DNA of 64,000 bases from positions 1 to 64,000 of the forward strand of contig NZ_JBEXAE010000010.1 in the NCBI RefSeq assembly GCF_040566695.1, in the 5' to 3' direction. Origin of the DNA: Sediminicola arcticus. GTDB taxonomy: Bacteria; Bacteroidota; Bacteroidia; Flavobacteriales; Flavobacteriaceae. A program made the position numbers and the translations under genes. This document shows positions 44,149 through 53,007 of this stretch, in pieces (within the stretch, counting starts at the first letter, position 1; each line of letters opens with the position of its first letter). A model generated the notes under the pieces. The model searched no databases. It worked only from the letters and a program-made list of their open reading frames with translations, and was not told the origin of the DNA.

Positions 44149-44186
44149 TTTCTTTATTATATTGAACAAACACTAAGAGAAGGATT

Positions 44187-45134
44187 ATGAAAATATTAAA
44201 AAATGGATTGATGTTGATTGGAATGCTTTGTGTAATAAGCAGCTTGATATTTGCGGTCCAAAATACAATGGATGGCACCTCAAATGATCAGGGGCCACAT
44301 GAAGAAGAAGCCAACTCTTATAGATACAAGGTGAGGGCCATTGATATTCCCACGGATTTAAATTTTGCAGAAGAAAGTGTTCCTGTGAATGATCCAGAAG
44401 TAATGGAGCGGATTGACAGGGAATTTTTGGTTAATACCTACTGGCAGTCTAATGCCTTGTTGTTAATGAAAAGAGCTAATAAGTACTTTCCCATCATTGA
44501 ACCAATTTTAAAGAAGAATGGTATACCTGATGATTTTAAATACTTGGCCGTTGCGGAAAGCGGATTGCATAATGTGGTCTCACCGGCTGGTGCAACGGGA
44601 TTTTGGCAAATAATGAAAGGTACTGGAAAGGATTATGGACTGGAGATCAATGAGAATGTAGACGAACGCTATCACTTGGAAAAATCCACAGAGGTAGCCT
44701 GCAGGTATTTGAAAAGTTCCAAGGAAAAATTTGGAAGTTGGACCCTTGCAGCTGCTTCTTATAATGCAGGACCCTATGGTATTAAAAAATATCAAGGAGT
44801 ACAACAAGTAGATGCTTACTACGATCTATTGTTAGGTGAAGAAACGGGAAGATATGTATTTAGAATTTTGGCGATCAAAGAAATTTTGTCCAATCCAGAA
44901 AAATATGGTTTTGAAATAGGTAAGGAGGATTTATATACTTCCGTACCGACCTTTACTGTTGAAGTAGATAGCCCTGTTGCCAATTTTGCGGATTTTGCCC
45001 AAGACTACGAAATCAATTATAAAATTCTAAAGAGACACAACCCATGGTTGAGGGAGGCGTCTTTGAATAATAGTTCTAAAAAGAAATATGTCATAGAAAT
45101 TCCTAACAAAGGGTATTACAAGGTTTCAAAATAA
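44187..45134 (+). CDS. Lytic murein transglycosylase (MltD/Slt-like)
   Basis: Cell-wall enzyme that cuts peptidoglycan glycan strands, forming anhydromuramyl ends. The N-terminus has a hydrophobic export or anchor segment (LMLIGMLCVISSLIFAV). The SLT domain carries catalytic E124 in AVAESGLHN, then GATGFWQIM and AAASYNAGP, as usual. The C-terminal 60 residues (FADFAQDYEINYKILKRHN) resemble a LysM-type wall-binding domain. At 315 aa it is compact. It overlaps the cls-like gene by one base (TAATG), so cell-wall and membrane-lipid functions are coupled. Confidence 0.9.
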   Translation: MKILKNGLMLIGMLCVISSLIFAVQNTMDGTSNDQGPHEEEANSYRYKVRAIDIPTDLNFAEESVPVNDPEVMERIDREFLVNTYWQSNALLLMKRANKYFPIIEPILKKNGIPDDFKYLAVAESGLHNVVSPAGATGFWQIMKGTGKDYGLEINENVDERYHLEKSTEVACRYLKSSKEKFGSWTLAAASYNAGPYGIKKYQGVQQVDAYYDLLLGEETGRYVFRILAIKEILSNPEKYGFEIGKEDLYTSVPTFTVEVDSPVANFADFAQDYEINYKILKRHNPWLREASLNNSSKKKYVIEIPNKGYYKVSK

Positions 45135-46594
45135 TGTATTCTTTTTTCAAGGAGCACCTTTGGCAAATTTTATTGGGAATCAATTATTTGTTGGTTATAT
45201 TTTTCTCAATATTTATTGTTTTAAAGAATAGTAATCCTATAAGAACGCTTTCTTATTTGTTTGCCTTAGCAGCCTTGCCTTTTCTGGGTTTATTGGTCTA
45301 TTATTTTTTTGGCCAAGATTATAGGAAATACAAGATTTTTGAAAAGAAATCGGTACTAGATAATATAAAACTTAAGGAATGGAGGGAGGCTTTTAAATTC
45401 ACCCAAAAAGAGAACAAAGAATTTCGAGAAGAGTTCGGAGAAGGAATTTTTAAAATTTATAAGCTTCTGCAAAATAATGATAAGGCCGTAGTCACCTTCC
45501 AAAACAAGGCCAAGATCCTTATAAATGGCGAACAGAAATTCAAATTGTTGCTACAAGACCTAAAGGCAGCAGAGTCTCACATTCACGTGGAGTACTTTAT
45601 AGTGGTCGATGATGAATTGGGCATACAAATTCTAGATCTACTTTGCGAAAAGGCAAAAAATGGAGTTCATGTTAGGTTAATTTACGATGACGTAGGCAGT
45701 ACTATTTCTCCCAAAACAAAACAAAAGTTATCGGATAGTGGGGTAGAGCACCATGCTTTTATGCCCGTAACCTTTTCCAGGTTTACCAGTAAATTCAATT
45801 ATAGGGATCATAGAAAAATAGTGATTGTAGATGGTATTGTAGGATATGTTGGAGGTATTAATATTAGAAAAAAGTATGATAACACCTATAATAACAATAT
45901 ATATTGGAGAGATACCCACCTAAGGTTAGAGGGGGATGCAGTAGGCTCCTTACAAGCTTCATTTCTTTTAAATTGGGATTTTGTATCCAACTCTAAGATT
46001 GATATACGGAAGGTGATGCAAAAACCTTTAATTGAAACAAAAAATACCACAGCAGTACAAATTGTTGCCAGTGGACCTGACACGGATTGGGCCAGTATTA
46101 TGGAGGCTTTGTTTTTGGCTATAAATTCTGCCAACGATTCTATTTATATTACCTCACCTTATCTTATCCCAAATGCTGAAATATTAGCTGCTTTGACCAC
46201 AGCCTCCAGGAGTGGGGTGGAGGTGAAAGTTATTATACCCAAAGATTCTGATTCATGGGCGGCAAAATATGCAACAGATTCATATATAGAGGAGTTTTTA
46301 GATTCAGGAATTGAAGTATATCGCTACACCAAAGGATTTGTGCATGCTAAAACAATTGTTATAGACAGTAACCTTAGTAGTATTGGAACCGCAAATTTGG
46401 ATTACAGAAGTTTCACCATCAACTTTGAGATCAATGCCATGATATATGATACTGAAATATCATCCCAGATGAAAAAAATGTTCATGGAGGATTTAAAAGA
46501 CTGTGAAATTGTAGATGTGGAGCGCTGGAAAAATCGACCTCTGAGCAAGAAATTAAGAGAGTCTTTTAGCAGACTTTGGGCTCCATTGCTCTAA
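45134..46594 (+). CDS. cls: Cardiolipin synthase
   Basis: Phospholipase D superfamily enzyme forming cardiolipin from two phosphatidylglycerol molecules. Two N-terminal transmembrane helices (residues 10-30 and 38-58) precede two HKD motifs: H226-R-K228-I-V-I-V-D233 in the first half and VHAKTIVID near residue 415. Length 486 aa matches ClsA. Translation is coupled to the lytic transglycosylase gene. Its 3' end overlaps the convergent TPR gene by 4 bp. Confidence 0.93.
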   Translation: MYSFFKEHLWQILLGINYLLVIFFSIFIVLKNSNPIRTLSYLFALAALPFLGLLVYYFFGQDYRKYKIFEKKSVLDNIKLKEWREAFKFTQKENKEFREEFGEGIFKIYKLLQNNDKAVVTFQNKAKILINGEQKFKLLLQDLKAAESHIHVEYFIVVDDELGIQILDLLCEKAKNGVHVRLIYDDVGSTISPKTKQKLSDSGVEHHAFMPVTFSRFTSKFNYRDHRKIVIVDGIVGYVGGINIRKKYDNTYNNNIYWRDTHLRLEGDAVGSLQASFLLNWDFVSNSKIDIRKVMQKPLIETKNTTAVQIVASGPDTDWASIMEALFLAINSANDSIYITSPYLIPNAEILAALTTASRSGVEVKVIIPKDSDSWAAKYATDSYIEEFLDSGIEVYRYTKGFVHAKTIVIDSNLSSIGTANLDYRSFTINFEINAMIYDTEISSQMKKMFMEDLKDCEIVDVERWKNRPLSKKLRESFSRLWAPLL

Positions 46595-47106
46595 ATCTTC
46601 TTCATTTGCTGTTGCATCATTTTTATTTGCTCAGTCAGCATGTTCTGTTTGTCTAATTTTTTGGCCTCGTTAAGAAGCATCGTGGCTTCCCTTTTACGAC
46701 GTTTTTGCATGGCTATGCCGGCGAGACTAAGTTTGGCCATAGCTACATCGTAATCCATGGTTAATCCTAGTTTTAACGCCTTTTTGAAATACTTCTCAGC
46801 TTGTGTCAAGTTAGTCTGTGAAAAAAGGATGCCGTGCAAATAGTTATAATATCCTTGTTGTTTTGTGGTTAGTGCGGCCTCCGGGTTTTTAATCTTATCT
46901 AACCATTTTTGAGTACCCGCCATATCCTGCTTTCGCATTCTTAAAAAAGCAAGTAGTATCATTTCATTTCTAAAATAAAGAAATATGAAAATGGAGGACA
47001 GTAATATTAAAAAGATTCCATTTCCTATATTTCCTTCTATAAATTGATAGATGGCATAGGCAATAATTAATCCGGCGATGATAAGTTTAAAAATTTTATT
47101 GAACAT
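46591..47106 (-). CDS. Membrane protein with TPR-like repeats
   Basis: 171 aa. Two N-terminal hydrophobic segments (FKLIIAGLIIAYAIYQFI and GNGIFLILLSSIFIFLYF) are followed by TPR-like helices (GYYNYLHGILFSQTNLTQAEKYFKKAL, then AMAKLSLAGIAMQKRRKREATMLLNEA). The cytoplasmic helical part may bind another protein. It is 3 bp downstream of the DUF6263 gene, so likely one operon. Function unknown. Confidence 0.7.
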   Translation of the reverse strand: MFNKIFKLIIAGLIIAYAIYQFIEGNIGNGIFLILLSSIFIFLYFRNEMILLAFLRMRKQDMAGTQKWLDKIKNPEAALTTKQQGYYNYLHGILFSQTNLTQAEKYFKKALKLGLTMDYDVAMAKLSLAGIAMQKRRKREATMLLNEAKKLDKQNMLTEQIKMMQQQMKKI

Positions 47107-47109
47107 GAT

Positions 47110-47994
47110 TTACTCGTTAATTAATTCGTAGGTAACTTTTGATTTTATTGTTGTAGGGATCTTTTGATCGCTCATTTGTGCCATTACTGAAGCACCTTTA
47201 GATACACCTTCCACATTCATTTTAGACATAAATCCAGTAGATCTATTGGTAGTGATATAGGTGTTCTGTGTTCCTGTAAGATTCATAGTGCTTGCAGGTT
47301 CTACTACATTCATAGAAACTACCGCCTTCCCTGATATCGTGGCTGATTTTAATGTTAAGGCCTTTAAAGTCCAAACCGTGGTTGCAGCCAACTTACCCTT
47401 ATATTCATTTTCCCATGTATCTCCGACTTTAATTTTTTTGGTAGGATAGATGTAGGTCATTTGCTTGTAACTGTTGGAAAGGGCACCTGACCCAAATTCT
47501 GTTTCTAAAGATTTTTTCATCATTTTTAATGAAAAATCATCTTCCAATCCTGATGCAGCTGTCATTTTGGTTACCAAGGCATCTCCACCTTTAACCTCAA
47601 GGATGTCTCCATTCTTTGAAAGAGTCATTTTTACTGGACTGTTGAGTATACTGTTAAAAATGCTAGATTGCATGTCTCCCGGAACCACTTGTTTTGCCTT
47701 AACGTTCATTAATTCCCCCTGTATGCTAGAAGTCATTTTTAGATTTAAATCTTTAAAAGTAAGGCTAATTATGTAGTTTTTTTCCTTAATTGCAACAACC
47801 TTAAACTCTAATATCCCATTCATTTGGTTAACGATCTCATGGGAGGAACCATCTAACTCCTGAATAATGGTCTGTTTGGCATTCTGTTTTATGCGAAAAA
47901 CATCTCCAACTTTCAAGGTATATTGTAGGGTAGTTTGCCCGTTAATGGTAGTGATGCAGAAGATGAAAAGTAAGAAAGAGAGAAATTGTCTCAT
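47110..47994 (-). CDS. DUF6263 exported protein
   Basis: Exported beta-rich protein that fits the DUF6263 family. The start is placed at the ATG at 47994 (MRQFLSFLLFIFCIT), which gives a clean signal peptide cut near TTINGQ. The upstream 48042 codon lies beyond the -7 promoter box at 48025 and is unlikely. The mature part is repetitive beta-structure with a central IEL/KGGDAL motif. No catalytic site is seen. It is the first gene of an operon with the TPR membrane protein, and divergent from rpmH. Confidence 0.7.
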   Translation of the reverse strand: MRQFLSFLLFIFCITTINGQTTLQYTLKVGDVFRIKQNAKQTIIQELDGSSHEIVNQMNGILEFKVVAIKEKNYIISLTFKDLNLKMTSSIQGELMNVKAKQVVPGDMQSSIFNSILNSPVKMTLSKNGDILEVKGGDALVTKMTAASGLEDDFSLKMMKKSLETEFGSGALSNSYKQMTYIYPTKKIKVGDTWENEYKGKLAATTVWTLKALTLKSATISGKAVVSMNVVEPASTMNLTGTQNTYITTNRSTGFMSKMNVEGVSKGASVMAQMSDQKIPTTIKSKVTYELINE

Positions 47995-48024
47995 GAAAAA
48001 AATAGGTTCCTGAATAATCGATTG

Positions 48025-48032
48025 CAAAAGTA
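48025..48032 (-). promoter_or_regulatory. -7 box of the DUF6263 operon
   Basis: TACTTTTG on the minus strand matches TAnnTTTG, 30 bp upstream of the chosen start at 47994. No clear -33 box is seen. Confidence 0.45.
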
Positions 48033-48065
48033 ATAAAAACAATCGTAAATATTTTTTTAATTAGA

Positions 48066-48096
48066 TTTGTGAAAGTGAAAACTCTTCGTATATTTG
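48066..48096 (+). promoter_or_regulatory. Promoter of rpmH
   Basis: TTTG (48066-48069), 19-bp spacer, TATATTTG (48089-48096): one of the best matches to the Bacteroidota promoter in this window, 55 bp before the rpmH start. A strong promoter is expected for a ribosomal protein gene. Confidence 0.85.
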
Positions 48097-48151
48097 CGCC
48101 CAGATTTTGCGGACAGAACCGCGGTTTTGAAAACATCAAAAAGTATTAAAA

Positions 48152-48319
48152 ATGCCAGGACAAAAAAGAACATATCAGCCGTCAAAGCGTAAAAGAAGGA
48201 ACAAACATGGTTTTAGAGAACGCATGGCAACAGCGAATGGTAGAAAAGTTCTTGCCAGAAGAAGAGCTAAGGGTAGAAAAAAATTAAGCGTTTCTTCAGA
48301 GCCAAGACACAAAAAATAA
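48152..48319 (+). CDS. rpmH: 50S ribosomal protein L34
   Basis: Short gene of 55 codons. The product starts MPGQKRTYQPSKRKRRNKHG and continues through FRERMATANGRKVLARRRAKGRKKL, which is the L34 pattern, ending in SVSSEPRHKK. The high Lys/Arg content is typical. A strong promoter lies upstream and a terminator follows directly. It is not part of an rnpA cluster here, since the downstream gene is carB. Confidence 0.97.
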   Translation: MPGQKRTYQPSKRKRRNKHGFRERMATANGRKVLARRRAKGRKKLSVSSEPRHKK

Positions 48320-48344
48320 TGATCACATTATTATTAAAAATATT

Positions 48345-48379
48345 AAGGTGTTACTTTTTATAAGTAACACCTTTTTTTT
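48345..48379 (+). terminator. rpmH terminator
   Basis: AAGGTGTTACTT / AAGTAACACCTT stem of 12 bp, 5-base loop and a run of eight T; 25 bp after the rpmH stop, 32 bp before carB. Confidence 0.88.
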
Positions 48380-48411
48380 GTTTATTAAATTTAGATTAAA
48401 CGCCATATCCA

Positions 48412-51264
48412 ATGCCAAAAAGAAAAGATTTAAAATCAGTTTTAATTATCGGTTCTGGTCCCATAGTGATCGGACAAGCTTGCGAATTTGATTATGCCGG
48501 TTCGCAGTCCTTACGTTCCCTTCGTGAAGATGGAATAGAAACTATTTTGATCAATAGCAATCCAGCTACTATCATGACAGATCCTTCCATGGCGGATCAT
48601 ATTTATTTAAAGCCATTAAATACAAAATCGATTATAGAGATCTTAAAAAACCACCCCAATATAAATGCTGTTTTGCCAACAATGGGCGGACAAACGGCTT
48701 TGAACCTTTGTTTAGAAGCGGATGAAAAAGGTATTTGGGAAGATTTTGGTATAGAACTTATAGGGGTAGATATAGATGCCATCAATATAACTGAGGATCG
48801 TGAAAAATTCCGAGAGCTGATGTTAAAAATAGGAGTAGGTATGGCGCCTCAGGCTACTGCAACATCTTTTCTTAAGGGTAAGGAAATTGCACAGAATTTT
48901 GGATTTCCTTTAGTGATCAGGGCTTCTTACACACTAGGAGGCGCAGGAGCATCTATTGTTTATAGGCAAGAGGATTTTGATGAAATGTTGAGTCGTGGTT
49001 TGGAGATTTCTCCTATCCATGAGGTAATGATTGATAAGGCCCTCTTAGGTTGGAAAGAATACGAGTTGGAATTGCTTAGGGACAAAAATGACAATGTGGT
49101 CATAATCTGTGCCATAGAAAACATGGACCCAATGGGAATCCATACAGGAGATTCCATCACCGTTGCACCGGCAATGACACTTTCTGATAAAACATATCAG
49201 AGGATGCGTGATATGGCCATTTTGATGATGCGTAGTATAGGTGACTTTGCTGGAGGATGTAACGTACAGTTCGCAGTTAGTCCAGATGAGAAAGAAGATA
49301 TAATTGCTATAGAGATCAATCCCAGAGTTTCCCGCTCATCGGCCTTGGCCTCCAAAGCTACTGGATATCCGATTGCTAAAATAGCTACCAAATTGGCAAT
49401 AGGTTATCACCTGGATGAATTAGATAACCAAATCACCAAGTCTACTTCTGCATTATTTGAGCCTACCTTGGATTATGTGATCGTGAAAATCCCTAGATGG
49501 AACTTTGATAAATTTGAGGGATCTGACAGAACACTGGGACTTCAAATGAAATCGGTTGGAGAAGTAATGGGAATTGGCAGATCATTTCAGGAAGCCTTGC
49601 ACAAAGCCACACAATCTTTAGAAATAAAGAGAAATGGACTAGGGGCCGACGGTAAAGGATATAAAGATTACGATCAGATCATAAGTAAATTGACGATCCC
49701 TAGCTGGGACCGAGTTTTTGTTATATATGATGCCATACAGTTAGGTATTCCATTAAGTAGAATCCATGAGATCACTAAAATAGATATGTGGTTCTTGCGA
49801 CAATATGAAGAATTGAATTTCTTAGAGAAAGAAATTGAAAAGTACACCATTGAATCCTTGTCTAGAGAGTTATTGTTGGAAGCGAAACAAAAAGGTTTTG
49901 CGGACAGACAAATTGCACATATGGTAGATTGCTATGAAAGTGAGGTCTACAATAAAAGATCTTCCTTAGGGATCAACAGAGTATACAAATTAGTTGATAC
50001 CTGTGCCGCAGAATTTAAAGCCATGACGCCTTACTATTATTCTACTTTTGAAGAGGAAATAGAAACAGCGGATGGTAAAAGATACGTGGAGAACGATAGT
50101 ATTGTCTCTGATAAGAAAAAAATTGTTGTTTTAGGCTCAGGACCAAACAGAATTGGTCAGGGAATAGAATTTGATTACTGTTGTGTCCATGGGGTTTTGG
50201 CTGCTGCTGAATGTGGCTATGAGACCATCATGATTAACTGTAATCCTGAAACGGTATCCACGGATTTCGATACTGCAGATAAACTTTATTTCGAGCCTGT
50301 CTTCTGGGAACATATTTATGATATCATCCGTCATGAAAAGCCAGAAGGTGTTATCGTTCAACTAGGAGGCCAGACAGCGTTAAAGTTAGCCGAAAAATTG
50401 GATAAGTATGGCATCAAGATCATAGGTACCAGCTTTAAATCCTTAGATTTGGCAGAAGACAGGGGTAGTTTCTCTAAGTTATTACAAGAAAACAACATTC
50501 CGTTTCCAGAATTTGGAGTGGCTGAAACGGCTCAAGAAGCATTAGAATTATCAGATCGCTTGAACTTTCCACTTCTCGTAAGGCCATCTTATGTGTTGGG
50601 TGGACAAGGTATGAAAATTGTCATCAATAAGGAAGAGCTGGAATCCCATGTGGTAGGTCTTTTGAGATCTATCCCCAACAATAAATTACTCTTAGACCAC
50701 TATTTAGACGGTGCTATAGAAGCAGAAGCAGATGCTATTTGTGATGGGGAAGATGTATATATCATTGGTATTATGGAGCATATTGAGCCTTGTGGTATTC
50801 ATTCTGGAGACTCCAATGCAACCTTGCCACCATTTAACTTAGGGGAGTTTGTAATGCAGCAGATCAAGGACCATACGAAGAAGATAGCCCTTGCCTTAAA
50901 TACAGTAGGTCTTATCAACATACAATTTGCCATTAAAGATGATCTTGTATACATTATAGAAGCAAACCCTAGGGCATCACGTACAGTGCCTTTTATAGCA
51001 AAGGCGTATAAGGAACCTTACGTGAACTACGCTACTAAGGTAATGTTAGGAGTGAAAAAGGTTAAAGATTTCAATTTTAATCCACAGTTGGAAGGTTTTG
51101 CAATAAAACAACCGGTATTCTCTTTTGATAAGTTCCCTAACGTAAATAAAAATTTGGGTCCAGAAATGAAAAGTACTGGCGAGAGTATTTTGTTTATAGA
51201 TAACCTAAAGAATGATGATTTCTATAACCTGTATCACAGACGTAAAATGTACTTGAGCAAGTAA
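48412..51264 (+). CDS. carB: Carbamoyl-phosphate synthase large subunit (lacking MGS domain)
   Basis: Makes carbamoyl phosphate for pyrimidine and arginine synthesis, using ammonia from the small subunit (not in this window). Two ATP-grasp halves are seen: IIGSGPIVIGQACEFDYAG and EINPRVSRSSALASKATGYP in the first, VLGSGPNRIGQGIEFDY and EANPRASRTVPF in the second. The protein ends at residue 950, just after the second half, so it lacks the C-terminal MGS-like allosteric domain of E. coli CarB (1073 aa). This short form is usual in Bacteroidota. It follows the rpmH terminator. Confidence 0.96.
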   Translation: MPKRKDLKSVLIIGSGPIVIGQACEFDYAGSQSLRSLREDGIETILINSNPATIMTDPSMADHIYLKPLNTKSIIEILKNHPNINAVLPTMGGQTALNLCLEADEKGIWEDFGIELIGVDIDAINITEDREKFRELMLKIGVGMAPQATATSFLKGKEIAQNFGFPLVIRASYTLGGAGASIVYRQEDFDEMLSRGLEISPIHEVMIDKALLGWKEYELELLRDKNDNVVIICAIENMDPMGIHTGDSITVAPAMTLSDKTYQRMRDMAILMMRSIGDFAGGCNVQFAVSPDEKEDIIAIEINPRVSRSSALASKATGYPIAKIATKLAIGYHLDELDNQITKSTSALFEPTLDYVIVKIPRWNFDKFEGSDRTLGLQMKSVGEVMGIGRSFQEALHKATQSLEIKRNGLGADGKGYKDYDQIISKLTIPSWDRVFVIYDAIQLGIPLSRIHEITKIDMWFLRQYEELNFLEKEIEKYTIESLSRELLLEAKQKGFADRQIAHMVDCYESEVYNKRSSLGINRVYKLVDTCAAEFKAMTPYYYSTFEEEIETADGKRYVENDSIVSDKKKIVVLGSGPNRIGQGIEFDYCCVHGVLAAAECGYETIMINCNPETVSTDFDTADKLYFEPVFWEHIYDIIRHEKPEGVIVQLGGQTALKLAEKLDKYGIKIIGTSFKSLDLAEDRGSFSKLLQENNIPFPEFGVAETAQEALELSDRLNFPLLVRPSYVLGGQGMKIVINKEELESHVVGLLRSIPNNKLLLDHYLDGAIEAEADAICDGEDVYIIGIMEHIEPCGIHSGDSNATLPPFNLGEFVMQQIKDHTKKIALALNTVGLINIQFAIKDDLVYIIEANPRASRTVPFIAKAYKEPYVNYATKVMLGVKKVKDFNFNPQLEGFAIKQPVFSFDKFPNVNKNLGPEMKSTGESILFIDNLKNDDFYNLYHRRKMYLSK

Positions 51265-51310
51265 TATCAAAACCAAATTTCTTTAATCAAGAAATTTGCT
51301 TGAAGCATAA

Positions 51311-51344
51311 AAAAAGCCCTGTAAGATTTCTTACAGGGCTTTTT
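51311..51344. terminator. Bidirectional terminator between carB and gnd
   Basis: AAAAAGCCCTGTAAG / CTTACAGGGCTTTTT stem of 15 bp with a 4-base loop and T runs on both strands. Confidence 0.88.
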
Positions 51345-51363
51345 ATTTGTGAGATTATTCTCA

Positions 51364-52776
51364 TTATGATCCCCATTCTGTATGGAAAATTCCTTCCATG
51401 TCTACTCTTTCATAAGTGTGGGAGCCAAAATGATCCCGTTGTGCCTGTATAAGGTTCAATGGCAACCTACTGGAAGTATAGGCATCAAAATAAATTAATG
51501 AATTTGATAATCCAGGAAGTGGTATCCCACTTGTTGCCCCATAGGCGACAACTTCCCTAGCAGAAGCAACAGTACCTTGAACTTTGGAAACAAAGGTTGG
51601 TGCCAGCAATAAATTCGGAACATCTTTGTCGGCCAAATAGGCAGAGGAAATATCTTCCAATAATGCAGCTCTAATGATACAACCTGCTCTCCATATTTTG
51701 GCAATTACAGAAAGATCTAGCTCATACCCGTATTCTTTGGAGGCATCATTCAATTGGTGTAATCCTTGGGCGTAGGTATTAATAAAAGCAAAATATAATG
51801 CTGCTTCTGCCATTTTTACTAATTCTTTTTTGTCAATAGCCTTAGGTTCTGGTCTGCCATAAAGCGAATCGGCTAATACGCGTTCCTCCTTTAAGGCAGA
51901 AATCTCTCGCATACTAACGGCAATGTCAATAGAAGGAACTGGAATACCTAGATCCATCGCATTTTGTGAAGTCCATTTTCCCGTACCTTTTTGCTTTGCC
52001 TTATCCAAAATTTTATCTACTAACGCACCCTTGCCTTGATCATCTTTTTGGGCAAAGATTTCAGCGGTTATTTCAATGAGGAAAGATTGTAACCTTCCTT
52101 GGTTCCACTCGTTAAAAATCTCATTGAGTTCGTCATTATTAAATCCGCCTGCTTTTTTTAGTAAATCATATATTTCGGACGTTAGTTGCATTAACCCGTA
52201 TTCAATACCGTTGTGAACCATTTTCACATAATTACCAGCAGATTTTGGACCTAAATAAGCAACACAAGGCTCTCCTTTGAATTTTGCGGAAACAGCTTCA
52301 AAAATGGGCTGTACTTCCTTATATGCCTCTTTATTACCTCCGGGCATGATGCTAGGACCTTTTCTAGCTCCTTTTGCACCTCCAGATACGCCAGAACCAA
52401 AGAAATGAATGCCTTTTTCCTTCAAATAGGCCTCTCTGCGATCTGTATCGGTAAAGAACGAATTTCCGCCATCTATAATAAGATCGCCCTTTTCAATTTC
52501 TGGTAAGAGACTTTCTATAACTGAATCCACAATTTTACCTGCAGGAACCAAGAGCATTATTTTCCTAGGCTTAGTTAATGCCTGAACAAAAGTTTTAAGA
52601 TCCGTGGAAGCATTAACTTTATTGGTGTTGCCGCCTTCTTTCACCAAGGCGTCTACCTTTTCTTGGTCTAAATCATATCCGAAAGCAGAAAAGTCATTAT
52701 CGGCCACATTAAGTATAAAATTACGTCCCATGACTCCTAGACCTATAAGACCAAAATCGTATGTAGTATTCTCCAT
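51364..52776 (-). CDS. gnd: 6-phosphogluconate dehydrogenase, decarboxylating
   Basis: Oxidative pentose phosphate enzyme: 6-phosphogluconate plus NADP gives ribulose-5-phosphate, CO2 and NADPH. The N-terminus has the Rossmann motif GLIGLGVMGRNF, then IIDGGNSFFTDT, the signature GVSGGAKGARKGPSIMPGG and the catalytic lysine in VKMVHNGIEYGLMQ. At 470 aa it is the long form. It is divergent from zwf-pgl across 231 bp, so the whole oxidative branch is clustered here. Confidence 0.96.
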   Translation of the reverse strand: MENTTYDFGLIGLGVMGRNFILNVADNDFSAFGYDLDQEKVDALVKEGGNTNKVNASTDLKTFVQALTKPRKIMLLVPAGKIVDSVIESLLPEIEKGDLIIDGGNSFFTDTDRREAYLKEKGIHFFGSGVSGGAKGARKGPSIMPGGNKEAYKEVQPIFEAVSAKFKGEPCVAYLGPKSAGNYVKMVHNGIEYGLMQLTSEIYDLLKKAGGFNNDELNEIFNEWNQGRLQSFLIEITAEIFAQKDDQGKGALVDKILDKAKQKGTGKWTSQNAMDLGIPVPSIDIAVSMREISALKEERVLADSLYGRPEPKAIDKKELVKMAEAALYFAFINTYAQGLHQLNDASKEYGYELDLSVIAKIWRAGCIIRAALLEDISSAYLADKDVPNLLLAPTFVSKVQGTVASAREVVAYGATSGIPLPGLSNSLIYFDAYTSSRLPLNLIQAQRDHFGSHTYERVDMEGIFHTEWGS

Positions 52777-52871
52777 AATTTATTTTTGTTTCGAATTAAA
52801 GGAATTCACAATTGTTATGTTAAGTAATTTACGATGTAAATTGTATAACTTAAATAAGTTTTATCTTAGCG

Positions 52872-52879
52872 CAAAACTA
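52872..52879 (-). promoter_or_regulatory. Candidate -7 box of gnd
   Basis: TAGTTTTG on the minus strand matches TAnnTTTG, 95 bp upstream of gnd, with no clear -33 partner. The zwf-gnd gap is AT-rich and holds no other clear signal except the box at 52960. Confidence 0.35.
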
Positions 52880-52959
52880 GAATGATTTCAAAATTAATTT
52901 AAAATATCGACTTTTGGGCCTATAGTTTTTTTTGAAACTCCCATTGTCTCTTTTTAGCC

Positions 52960-52967
52960 TAATTTTG
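52960..52967 (+). promoter_or_regulatory. Candidate -7 box of zwf
   Basis: TAATTTTG matches TAnnTTTG, 40 bp before zwf. The spacing to TTTG at 52931 is 25 bp, longer than usual. Confidence 0.4.
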
Positions 52968-53007
52968 TTGTATAAATGGATACATTCCATTGCAATTGCT
53001 ATAGACT

